In this document: positions 30,342-37,822 of the stretch, piece after piece
How the letters are laid out: the number at the start of each line of letters is the position of its first letter
Numbering within the stretch: the first letter of the stretch is position 1
Source: Candidatus Sulfotelmatobacter sp.
GTDB taxonomy: Bacteria > Acidobacteriota > Terriglobia > Terriglobales > Acidobacteriaceae
Length of the DNA: 37,822 nucleotides
NCBI GenBank assembly: GCA_025462865.1
Contig: JAOAPI010000109.1
Location: 1 to 37,822 of the forward strand
Direction: 5' to 3'
The notes under the pieces: model-generated
The model's input: the letters and a program-made list of their open reading frames with translations, nothing else
What the model was told of the DNA's origin: nothing
Databases searched by the model: none
Program-made: the position numbers and the translations under genes

Positions 30342-32795
30342 ATGCCCGAGTTCTGCGATGTCGCCCTGGCCGTGCCGCTTGACATGGTTTTCACTTACCG
30401 TGTCGCTGCCGATGCCGTTCCCGTGGTTGGCGGCCGCGTGCTCGTGCCTTTCCGCCAGCAGCGCATGACTGGCATCGTGGTTGAACTGCACGACCGCAAA
30501 CCCTCCGTCAAAATTAAGCCCATTCTCAGCGTCCTCGATGTCTCGCCGGTCCTCGATGATCAACTCCTGCGCCTCGGCCGCTGGATTTCCGACTACTATC
30601 TTGCGCCGATCGGCGAAGTGTTCCGTACGATGTTGCCTCTAAACGCGGAGTTCAAACGCGCCATCGCCTACCGCATCGCTAAAGAAGGCTTGCTGGCGTT
30701 ACATCTCGCTGGAACGTCGGGATCGTCCGCTCGCTCGCAACGGACGCCAGAGGAGCAGGCCTCCGAATTCCGCGTGCTCGATTACCTTGCCGCTCAAGAG
30801 CCAGCGCCGGGAGACACCGCCCAAGTCCGTGAAGAAACTCTTCGCTCCGCCACTGGCGTCTCCAAACTCATTCTCACAGGGATGGTGCGAAAGAAGTGGC
30901 TGGTGCGCGAGGACATCTCCGCCGTCCGCGACGCTACCCGCACCGTCAAGCTTGCGATTCTGAAATCCGCAGACGGCAGGCTCAACGATAATCAACGAAA
31001 ACTTGTCGACACTCTCGCTGCATCCGGAGGCCGCGTTGCCGTGGAAGCGCTGCAGGCGCTCGATGTCCCGCGCACGACGCTCAACACGCTAGCCAGGCGC
31101 GGTCTGATCGAAATTATCGAGGAGCCTGCCGGATTCGCCGTTTCCCGCAGCAAGCCGAGACCATCTGTCGAATTCAATTTCAATTCAGCGCAGCAAACCG
31201 CGCTGGGCCGTTTACGCGATGCCGTCGAGGCGCGCAAGTTTTCCGGCATTCTTCTGCACGGCGTCACCGGCTCGGGCAAAACGGCCGTCTACCTCGCCGG
31301 CATGCGCGCCGTGCTGGAGGCAGGACGCTCCGCCATTCTGCTCGTCCCCGAAATCGGCTTAACACCCGCCGTGGCCGCCGACTTGCACCAGATCTTCGGC
31401 GACGAAGTTGCCATCCTCCACTCCGCGCTTTCTGACAAAGAGCGCGCCCAGCAATGGCACCGCATCAAGGGCGGGGACGCGCGCATGGTAGTCGGCACTC
31501 GCTCGGCGGTCTTCGCCCCCGTAGCCGATCTGGCGCTAATCATCGTCGACGAAGAACACGACTCCTCCTACAAGCAGGAGGAAGCTCCCCGCTACCATGC
31601 CCGCGACATCGCCGTCGTACGCGCCAAGATGGCGAATGCTGTGGTCGTTCTGGGCTCGGCCACCCCATCCCTCGAATCGTATTTCAACGCCAGGAAAAAT
31701 AAATACGCGTTGGTCGAATTGCCTGATCGCGTGGAGCAGCGTCCGCTGCCCGAAGTCGAAATCATCGATATGCGCCAGGAATTTCAGGAGACCGGGCAGG
31801 AGCAGGTCATTTCGCGCAAACTGGCGGCAGAGATCAAAGAGCGCTTCGACCGCAAAGAACAAGTCATGGTACTGCTGAACCGCCGCGGATATTCTCCCGT
31901 GGTGCTGTGCCGTACCTGCGGCAAGACTCTCGAATGCCAGAACTGCGCCATCGCCCTTACCCTGCACAAACGCGAGCACAAAATGGTTTGCCACTACTGC
32001 GGCTACATTGCACCGGTGCCGAAGGCGTGCGTGCATTGCGGCAGCGAGTATGTATATTTCCTTGGCACAGGCTCAGAGAAGCTAGAGGAATTGCTGCACG
32101 GCATGTTTCCGCAAGCCCGCATTGCACGTCTCGATCGCGACACCGTGCGAGGGCACGAGGATTTCGAGCGCACTCTGAACGCGCTCAGCGAAGGCGAACT
32201 CGATTTGCTGGTGGGCACACAAATGATCGCCAAAGGCCATGACATTCATGGTGTCACTCTGGTCGGCGTAGTGGGCGCCGACAGCGCGCTGGGATTCCCC
32301 GACTTCCGCGCCGCCGAGCGCACGTTTCAACTGCTCACCCAGGTGGCGGGCCGCGCCGGGCGCGGCCAATCTCCCGGCAAAGTGGTTCTGCAAACTTATT
32401 TTCAGGATCACTACGCGGTGCAATATGCGGCCCATCACGACTTCGCCGGATTCTATGATAAAGAACTCCGCTTTCGCAGTTGGATGCACTACCCACCGTA
32501 TTCCGCGCTGGCGAATGTGCTTATCCGTAGCGACAAGCTCGAAGAGGCGCTGCAATGGTCAGGCACGCTGGGAAAGTGGTTTGAGCAAAATCGTCATGAA
32601 GGCGTGCGCGTTCTAGGCCCTGCGGCCGCTCCCATTGTGCGGCTGAAGCGCGACTACCGTTATCACTTCGTGCTGAAGTCGCCCAGCCGCGAAAAGCTCA
32701 ACACCACTCTGCGCGCGATGCTAGCTCATGCGACGCACCAAAAAATCCCGCGCACGCAACTAATTGTGGATGTCGACGCACTCTGGCTGATGTGA
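30342..32795 (+). CDS. priA: Primosomal replication restart helicase PriA
   Basis: 817 aa from the ATG at 30342. An in-frame TTG 102 bases upstream adds residues without family resemblance. N-terminal 3'-end-binding domain (DVALAVPLDMVFTYRVAADA, VGGRVLVPFRQQRMTGIVVE). A winged-helix-like region follows. Helicase motifs: Walker A HGVTGSGKTAVYL, DEAH-type DEEHDSSYKQEEAPRYHARD, GSATPSLESY, QVAGRAGRGQ. The zinc-binding insertion carries all eight cysteines (CRTC, CQNC, CHYC, CVHC). The C-terminal domain contains YPPYSALANVLI and DVDALWLM. PriA reloads the replisome at stalled forks. Full length and intact. Confidence 0.96.
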   Translation: MPEFCDVALAVPLDMVFTYRVAADAVPVVGGRVLVPFRQQRMTGIVVELHDRKPSVKIKPILSVLDVSPVLDDQLLRLGRWISDYYLAPIGEVFRTMLPLNAEFKRAIAYRIAKEGLLALHLAGTSGSSARSQRTPEEQASEFRVLDYLAAQEPAPGDTAQVREETLRSATGVSKLILTGMVRKKWLVREDISAVRDATRTVKLAILKSADGRLNDNQRKLVDTLAASGGRVAVEALQALDVPRTTLNTLARRGLIEIIEEPAGFAVSRSKPRPSVEFNFNSAQQTALGRLRDAVEARKFSGILLHGVTGSGKTAVYLAGMRAVLEAGRSAILLVPEIGLTPAVAADLHQIFGDEVAILHSALSDKERAQQWHRIKGGDARMVVGTRSAVFAPVADLALIIVDEEHDSSYKQEEAPRYHARDIAVVRAKMANAVVVLGSATPSLESYFNARKNKYALVELPDRVEQRPLPEVEIIDMRQEFQETGQEQVISRKLAAEIKERFDRKEQVMVLLNRRGYSPVVLCRTCGKTLECQNCAIALTLHKREHKMVCHYCGYIAPVPKACVHCGSEYVYFLGTGSEKLEELLHGMFPQARIARLDRDTVRGHEDFERTLNALSEGELDLLVGTQMIAKGHDIHGVTLVGVVGADSALGFPDFRAAERTFQLLTQVAGRAGRGQSPGKVVLQTYFQDHYAVQYAAHHDFAGFYDKELRFRSWMHYPPYSALANVLIRSDKLEEALQWSGTLGKWFEQNRHEGVRVLGPAAAPIVRLKRDYRYHFVLKSPSREKLNTTLRAMLAHATHQKIPRTQLIVDVDALWLM

Positions 32796-32815
32796 AGAGC
32801 GATACGTTCTTGGCC

Positions 32816-33840
32816 TCAATTCCGCTCTCCCCCGCCATGTTTTTGCAGACAGAGCCGGCAAAACGTCGGAGGCTCCGTATTGTCGACAATGTGCCTGACC
32901 GGATTCTGCGATCGCAACCACGCGAAAATTGCTTTCAAGTCATCGTCGCTCATGCTGCGATAGAAGGCCCACGGCATTACTCCGTGCAGCTTGCGCGCAC
33001 CCACTTTTCCGGTCCTGATCACCTGCAGGAACAGATTCTCGTCGTAGTAAGAAATTCCGCTCGGATCTGGAGTCAGGTTGGGGCTGAAGATATTTTCTCC
33101 GGTGGGGGCATTAATCAAGTTGCCACCGGCAAACAGTTGCCCGTTTACCGCAGAGCCCGGATGGTACCAATCCGTATGGCAACCCGCGCAATCGGCGGCG
33201 TATTCAAGAAATTCTCCACGCTCTTTGGGTGTTGCGAACGAGGGTTGCGGTCGTGCATCCAGAATCGGTTCCGGCATGGTGTTGAAGCGAAACTTCTGCG
33301 ACAGCGTGAGGTGAGTGCGGGGAAGCGCGTTGCGGATTGCGGGAAGGCTTCTTAAGTAAACGACAATGGCAGCAACGTCTTCATCTGGCAGTTTGCTAAA
33401 AGCCGCCGACCACATTTGAGGATGCAGTGTTCGATCGTCGTGTCCGATCCCTTCGCGGATCGCGCGGGCCAGCATATCATCCGACCAACTTCCGGCACCG
33501 GTCTCAATATCAGGCGTGATATTCGGCGCGACTAAGTTGGGTATTCCCTCCTTATCGAAGACATGCCCATCGCCTTTTCGGCCCGGCGGAACGGGTGCAC
33601 CGTCCTGAGTCCAATCCCGGTCGGAATGGCAACGAAAGCACGCCAGTGGCCTTCCGCCAGGTATTGGCCCCTGAGTCGTCGCGCCTCGGTGCGCGCAAAA
33701 ACTATGTTGCGCAGCGGACGTTTTCGAGGACCAGCTACCAGCCGCCACATCGAATAATAGGTGGCCCAGCCGAAGGTAAAGCCGATGAAAAGAACCGCGA
33801 TGGCAACAACGGTGAAAAGAACCAGAAGCGCGCGTTTCAT
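32816..33840 (-). pseudogene. Dihaem cytochrome c, interrupted by a one-base frameshift
   Basis: Two overlapping minus-strand frames make up one protein. Frame 1 (from ATG 33840) gives an N-terminal membrane anchor (MKRALLVLFTVVAIAVLFIG FTFGWATYYS) and continues to RRLRGQYLAEG. Frame 2 continues from 33649 with PLACFRCHSDRDWTQDG. Adding one base in GGCC (33648-33651) joins them smoothly to a 341-aa product. CxxCH motifs then lie at 68-72 (CFRCH) and 218-222 (CAGCH), each followed by the usual LVAPNITPD and FSPNLTPDP segments. The family contains membrane-anchored cytochromes serving dehydrogenases. Because the reading frame is otherwise free of stops and well conserved in style, a sequencing or assembly error in the G/C run is as likely as a true pseudogene. 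Confidence 0.8.
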
Positions 33841-33897
33841 ATAGATTTATCGCGGAATAACTTCAAAGCGATATGCTCCATGTCTGCGATAGAACCG

Positions 33898-36090
33898 CTA
33901 GGGTTTACCAATGTTCCCCTGGACCACCACAATTGACGCCGCCGGCAGATCATACATCGTGTTTTTTTCTGAGTTCAGTTTCGAGTGGGCAATCGGACCG
34001 TCGGGATCAGCCCAGCCCTTGCTGGTAGGCACAATGGTGCGCCCTCCACTAGTCTCCGCATGCGCCATAAAGCGCGTCTGCGCCGGATGCCATTGATACT
34101 GCGTGCTGCCAAACGTCGAGACCTCCACCCCGCCGGCGAACGCGTTGTTTTGTTGCGACGCTCCTTCAAACACAATTCGAACCCGGTGCGCATTCTGCTG
34201 ATCTCGATTCACCATCATCACCGCCAGTGTTCCATCGGGACGCTTCACTGCATACGCCGTTACCAGCTCATGACCGGCGCCATCAGAAATATCTCCCTTC
34301 GCTGCAAAGACCTGGTGCTCGCCGCCGCCGGACTGCACCCACTCCAGATTAATTAATTGCGCCACAAAGAACTGCGCCAGCGGCTGCTGTATCTGATAAT
34401 CGGAGTCGATAGTAAACATTCCAAACGTTCCCGGAGAGCCGTTGCATCCCGGCTCCATGTGCAGTGGCAGATAGTGAAAAAAATAAACGCCCTTCCCTCC
34501 CGAGTTCAGAAACGAACCTATGTAGTCTGCCAACCAAATTCCCGCGAAAATGTCCTCATAAGTTTCGCTGGCATTCCACGAAAGATTTCCTTCCGTAATA
34601 AACATCGGCATGTCTGCCGGAATTCCGTCCTCGTGCCATACCTGCATGATGTGGCTCAGTAATTCCGGTTCCTCATACAACGTGCCCCAGGGCGTCTTGC
34701 ACGGCTCGAGCGGATAATGCTCGAACGAAAAGAAGGCGAGATCATTCATTCGCCCGTGATGCTTTAGATAATCTAGAAACCGCTTCGTCCACGAGACGTT
34801 CCCATTCGCGTCCGGCCACACTTCAATATCTTTGTTCACGCCCTGGAACGAAGGCCCGCCCAGCTTCAGCGAGGGATCTACCTTATGAATCGCGGTAGCC
34901 CACTGCAGGTACAGCGCCCCGTAATCTTCCGGGAGCATGTACTGACCGTCGGCTTCCTCGCCCATCTCCACGTAAGAAATCGGATAGCCGCGCTTTTTCA
35001 AATACTCGATCTCCGCCACTGCGTTGTCGGGTGTGTCATACAACATCGCAACCGGAATCATGGCTGGCAGGCCTCGCGTCACGCCACTGGTAAAAAATAG
35101 GTCAAAGCCCATCTGCGCCTGCTTGGTCGATCCCAGATTTGAAGGCTCATGCCACGGATCAACGGACGAACAGAAAGTCGTTGTCTGCTCCTGATCCGCC
35201 GTATGTCGCACAACGTCGTGAAACTGTCCGTCCTCCGTGCTGGTGCCCAAATAAAGTTCGCGGATGGCGTAGCCTGCGCAATTTCGCGGATCATTCGATT
35301 TCGTATCTGCGGCACCGCCTCCATTGCAAGTATTCGACGATTCCGTCATCCAGATCCGCACGAAACGCACGCCCACAGGAGTGCCGCTCAATCGAATCGT
35401 CTCGGTCCCTCCTTTTCCTTCCGTGGTATTACCTTGCGCAAACGTCTGCCAGACGCCGCGCGTCACCGCCTTGATTGGATCGTCTCCCGTCCAGTACTGG
35501 ACAACGTAGCGCCGCGCGTACGGCTCACCCCAGGCGATGCGAATGCTATTCACTTGCTGCGCCTGTGCCAGGTCCATCACCACCCACTGCGGATGCAGCG
35601 CGTCGCTCTCACCGGTGAAGTGTTGCGTTAGGTAGGGATTGCTTTTCCAGAAAGTATTCGCATCGCCATCAGTCATCCGCGAGAATCCCACGTTGTCGAT
35701 ACCGTCATTACGGGTGAAGCCGCGCCGCGGAAGGCTGTAACCGTAAGAGTAGCGAATCATCTCGGATGGAGTGGCCGAGCCGGTAAAGTATCCCTTGCCA
35801 CTCGCATCGCTCCAGGTGCCCTGCGGATTCCAGTGCCACGCCTCGACCGCGAGCTCTGTGTTCTGGCGATAAGTGACAGGCTGCCAGCCCGAGGCCAGAG
35901 TCTTTTCCAGATTCGGTTGCAGCAGGTCTTTATCGATTGCTTCCGCGGCAATGCGGTCCACCCCTGCTCCCAGCGTTTCTTTAGGCACAAAGTGGTTGGT
36001 GGGATGTGACAAGTCGACGACCATCGTTTGAGCTCCAGCCAGCAGCGCTAGGCAACCAACTATAAGAAAAACGGCAGCCAGTAATTTCAA
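33898..36090 (-). CDS. Secreted glycoside hydrolase, clan GH-A-like, with discoidin-type (F5/8C) domain
   Basis: 730 aa, starting at TTG (36090) with an excellent GGAGG Shine-Dalgarno. Signal peptide MKLLAAVFLIVGCLALLAGA. Residues ~133-290 form a galactose-binding/discoidin-like sandwich (RMTDGDANTFWKSNPYL, WVVMDLAQAQQVNSIRIAWG, FVRIWMTESS, IRELYLG). Residues ~330-590 are a TIM barrel with a probable acid/base pair at Glu378-Glu379 (YVEMGEEADG) and a nucleophile Glu500 (MFITEGNLSW). A C-terminal beta-domain (TLAVMMVNRDQQNAHRVRIV, ASIVVVQG) closes it, as in GH39/GH51/GH79-like enzymes. It probably acts on plant or microbial polysaccharide outside the cytoplasm. The exact family is unassigned. 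Confidence 0.75.
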   Translation of the reverse strand: MKLLAAVFLIVGCLALLAGAQTMVVDLSHPTNHFVPKETLGAGVDRIAAEAIDKDLLQPNLEKTLASGWQPVTYRQNTELAVEAWHWNPQGTWSDASGKGYFTGSATPSEMIRYSYGYSLPRRGFTRNDGIDNVGFSRMTDGDANTFWKSNPYLTQHFTGESDALHPQWVVMDLAQAQQVNSIRIAWGEPYARRYVVQYWTGDDPIKAVTRGVWQTFAQGNTTEGKGGTETIRLSGTPVGVRFVRIWMTESSNTCNGGGAADTKSNDPRNCAGYAIRELYLGTSTEDGQFHDVVRHTADQEQTTTFCSSVDPWHEPSNLGSTKQAQMGFDLFFTSGVTRGLPAMIPVAMLYDTPDNAVAEIEYLKKRGYPISYVEMGEEADGQYMLPEDYGALYLQWATAIHKVDPSLKLGGPSFQGVNKDIEVWPDANGNVSWTKRFLDYLKHHGRMNDLAFFSFEHYPLEPCKTPWGTLYEEPELLSHIMQVWHEDGIPADMPMFITEGNLSWNASETYEDIFAGIWLADYIGSFLNSGGKGVYFFHYLPLHMEPGCNGSPGTFGMFTIDSDYQIQQPLAQFFVAQLINLEWVQSGGGEHQVFAAKGDISDGAGHELVTAYAVKRPDGTLAVMMVNRDQQNAHRVRIVFEGASQQNNAFAGGVEVSTFGSTQYQWHPAQTRFMAHAETSGGRTIVPTSKGWADPDGPIAHSKLNSEKNTMYDLPAASIVVVQGNIGKP

Positions 36091-36211
36091 GAGGGTGCCT
36101 CCGCTTAATCAACTAAAACGATTGATCAGGGAGTATACGAGAGAAATCGCAAGGAGGGGAACTTCTTAGTCGCTGGTTGTTGATAGGAGGACTGACTTGA
36201 AGATTTGTCTC

Positions 36212-37237
36212 TTAACGTCGATACTGCCGCACAACCTCAGGCAACGAAGCATGCGCCATCGGGGCCGGCGTCAGCGTGAGCACCAACATGACCAGCGCAA
36301 ACACCGCAAGCCACACCCGCCCGCCGGAAACTCGCGGCCACTCTGCTACCTGCGGATGACGAAAGCTGCTCAACCACAGCAAAATCGCCCACACAAACCA
36401 TCCCGTCCACAAATAGTAAGCCATCGGCAAAAGAATCAGAATGGTCAGCCGCGATACGGTCTTGTGCGCTCCCGGCGCAATCGAGAAAATAATGTGTCCC
36501 CCATCTAATTGCCCTCCCGGAAGCAAGTTGAGCGATGTAGCCAGCATTCCTACCCAGGCCGCAATCGCGGTTGGATGAAGTAGCACACGGCTCAATGGCA
36601 AATTCAAAGATCCATGCAGCACTCCTACCGATCCCAGCAGCCGATGCACCAGCTGGAAAATCAGGGGATAGCCGAGTTCATAGTCCGCCGCTCCCAGGCC
36701 CCCATGCATTGGTTTCGACCATGTCAGCGAAATCACCAGCACAACCAGAGCGACCACGAATCCAGCGATCGGCCCCGCAATCCCAATGTCGAATAACGCC
36801 GTACGCGAGCGAATTCTCGAGCGAATCAGAATAACTGCGCCCATGGTCCCGATCGGCGTCGCCATCGGAATAAAGAAGGGAAGCGTCGCATAAACTCCGT
36901 AGCGTCGGCAGTAGAGATAATGCCCCATCTCGTGAGCCAGAAAAAACAGCATCAACGTGGCCATAAACGGCACGCCGCCCAGCAATCGGGCCGGATGTGA
37001 ATACGCCCAGCTCGCGGGGAAGAAGGGAACAGAATCGTCATCGAAAGACAACGCCGGAAGGCCGTGCTGGAAGTTGTATTGCATGCGCGCCCCCATCACC
37101 AGCGTGGTGAAACAAGTGGCAAGCAGCAGCACGAGGTGCAACCAATACCGAGGTTTCGGGGCTCGCGGAATTCGCTCCGGCGCGGGCCGGAGGTATTCCA
37201 GGGTGGAAGAAGCAACGGGAGAGTTCGGTTCCGTCAT
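36212..37237 (-). CDS. Site-2 protease (M50) family membrane protein
   Basis: 341 aa with about seven hydrophobic helices. The zinc motif HEMGH (102-106) in MLFFLAHEMGHYLYCRRYGV and the second metal motif NLLPGGQLDGGH (237-248, Asp245) are both intact, as in the site-2 protease family. ATPIGTMGAVILIRSRI is the characteristic loop between them. There is no PDZ domain as in RseP, and no CBS domain. The short compact form resembles EGY1/YwhC-like members. These proteases cut within the membrane, often releasing anti-sigma or regulatory factors, but the target is unknown. The last segment has two extra C-terminal helices. The gene is not adjacent to any sigma factor gene. Confidence 0.9.
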   Translation of the reverse strand: MTEPNSPVASSTLEYLRPAPERIPRAPKPRYWLHLVLLLATCFTTLVMGARMQYNFQHGLPALSFDDDSVPFFPASWAYSHPARLLGGVPFMATLMLFFLAHEMGHYLYCRRYGVYATLPFFIPMATPIGTMGAVILIRSRIRSRTALFDIGIAGPIAGFVVALVVLVISLTWSKPMHGGLGAADYELGYPLIFQLVHRLLGSVGVLHGSLNLPLSRVLLHPTAIAAWVGMLATSLNLLPGGQLDGGHIIFSIAPGAHKTVSRLTILILLPMAYYLWTGWFVWAILLWLSSFRHPQVAEWPRVSGGRVWLAVFALVMLVLTLTPAPMAHASLPEVVRQYRR

Positions 37238-37317
37238 GCGGCTCTACGGCCCCGATCCATCGAGGCCTTTCAATTAGATGCTACTACGCCCCGCGGGGAA
37301 CGTAAGCCGCACTCGTG

Positions 37318-37340
37318 GAGACGTCGCTTGCAACGTCTCT
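37318..37340. repeat. Dispersed palindrome, copy 3 (diverged)
   Basis: GAGACGTCGC TT GCAACGTCTC matches copies 1 and 2 in the outer arms, with changes in the inner stem (one mismatch in the 10-bp arms). It lies between the site-2 protease and HU genes. Confidence 0.75.
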
Positions 37341-37435
37341 CTCGTCACGAGATGATGAGTAGTACACCCCAAGCCGCCCTAAAAGATATTCAAGGATTTT
37401 GCAGGCTGAAGCAGAAGCCACCAGCGAAAAGCCAG

Positions 37436-37477
37436 CAGCCAGAAGCCAGAAGCTAGCAGCCAGAAGCCAGAAGCTAG
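37436..37477. repeat. 21-bp direct tandem repeat, two perfect copies
   Basis: CAGCCAGAAGCCAGAAGCTAG occurs at 37436-37456 and 37457-37477, with AGAAGC/CCAGC words continuing on the left to about 37410. It lies just beyond the HU stop codon in a 252-base intergenic stretch. Simple sequence; no terminator seen here. Confidence 0.85.
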
Positions 37478-37489
37478 CAGCAGCTCTTC

Positions 37490-37759
37490 TCAATCAATCG
37501 ACTGCAATTCTTTCCCCGGCTTAAACCGCACGGCTTTGCCCGGAGGAATCGAAACCTCAGCTCCGGTTCGCGGATTGCGACCGATGCCAGTCTTTCGCGG
37601 GCGCACGTTGAACACGCCAAATCCGCGCAGCTCAATGCGATTGCCGTGGGCCAGCGCCTTCTTCATGCTCTCAAAAACGGTTTCCACCGCCAACTCGGCT
37701 TTGGTCTTGGTGATACCGGTTCTGGCGACCACTTCGTTGATAATGTCGAGCTTGATCAC
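37490..37759 (-). CDS. HU/IHF-family DNA-binding protein
   Basis: 89 aa, beginning with GTG (37759) behind a GGAG Shine-Dalgarno at proper spacing. A complete HU fold is present: helices MIKLDIINEVVARTGITKTK and VETVFESMKKALAHGNRIEL, then RGFGVFNVRPRKTGIGRNPR (the conserved F-G-x-F and the Arg-rich arm start) and the arm tip TGAEVSIPPGKAVRFKPGK. Basic residues and the intercalating Pro in SIPPG are conserved. It bends and compacts DNA as a dimer. HU and IHF subunits cannot be told apart from this sequence. The gene is followed downstream by short repeats. Confidence 0.95.
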   Translation of the reverse strand: MIKLDIINEVVARTGITKTKAELAVETVFESMKKALAHGNRIELRGFGVFNVRPRKTGIGRNPRTGAEVSIPPGKAVRFKPGKELQSID

Positions 37760-37822
37760 AAACGGCTCCAGCGGACGGTCTCAGGATCATGCTTCAAGTG
37801 ATTGATGCTATGGGAGATAAGG

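Noticed and set aside
33532..33840. Programmed ribosomal frameshifting in the cytochrome c gene
   Set aside because: No slippery heptamer or obvious downstream stimulatory structure at the junction; a simple deletion or sequencing error explains the data better.
37436..37477. Tandem 21-bp repeat as a CRISPR remnant
   Set aside because: The units are contiguous with no spacers, the sequence is low complexity and no cas gene is present.

Overview
The window looks like chromosomal DNA from an Acidobacteriota bacterium (Terriglobia-like soil lineage). The evidence is indirect: a TonB-dependent receptor with an N-terminal carboxypeptidase-regulatory-like domain, an STN-domain secreted protein, the C-terminal Ig / membrane-helix / 'SCGGGG' architecture of a secreted hydrolase, a tandem DUF507 pair, and the gene order rapZ - ABC exporter - yicC - gmk - rpoZ - coaBC - UDG - priA. 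I see no rRNA, tRNA, CRISPR array, prophage or insertion sequence.

Layout. 1-4.7 kb is surface and periplasmic: the C-terminus of a PQQ-type dehydrogenase, a small outer-membrane beta-barrel, and a 961-aa TonB-dependent receptor preceded by 11-bp-phased TTAAC repeats that resemble a Pho box. 4.7-5.13 kb holds no conventional gene but appears to be an independent transcript. It has a promoter-like TTGACT/TACTAA, a 22-codon Cys-rich mini-ORF with a strong Shine-Dalgarno, several hairpins, a 9-bp match between the Shine-Dalgarno and the 3' region, and a 14-bp-stem terminator. This is the best candidate for an undescribed element. 5.2-10.7 kb carries two tandem DUF2007/zinc-ribbon paralogues, a lactonase-like beta-propeller, a DinB-family protein and a secreted glycoside-hydrolase-like protein. 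10.7-14.5 kb has a haem-binding protein, a DUF1931 histone-fold protein, a Nudix hydrolase and a LigD split into separate phosphoesterase and ligase genes, with palindromic repeats between them. 14.5-20.8 kb contains secreted proteins of unknown role, QueG, the DUF507 pair and a small secreted protein. 20.9-22.8 kb has a secreted creatininase-family hydrolase and an MbfA-type ferritin-like/VIT1 iron exporter.

22.9-32.8 kb is a co-directional housekeeping block: RapZ (with an atypical Walker A), an MsbA-type ABC exporter, YicC, Gmk (4-nt overlap with yicC), RNA polymerase omega, CoaBC, a family-4-type uracil-DNA glycosylase and PriA. 32.8-37.8 kb is on the minus strand: a dihaem cytochrome c with a one-base frameshift, a large secreted glycoside hydrolase with a discoidin-like domain and a TTG start, a site-2 protease-family membrane protein and an HU-family protein.

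Three copies of one short palindrome (GAGACGT-type), two copies of another (CACGCCT/AGGCG), a 29-bp-arm palindrome and other inverted repeats lie only in intergenic DNA, so the genome probably carries several REP-like repeat families. Family calls come from reading motifs by eye, with no database search.
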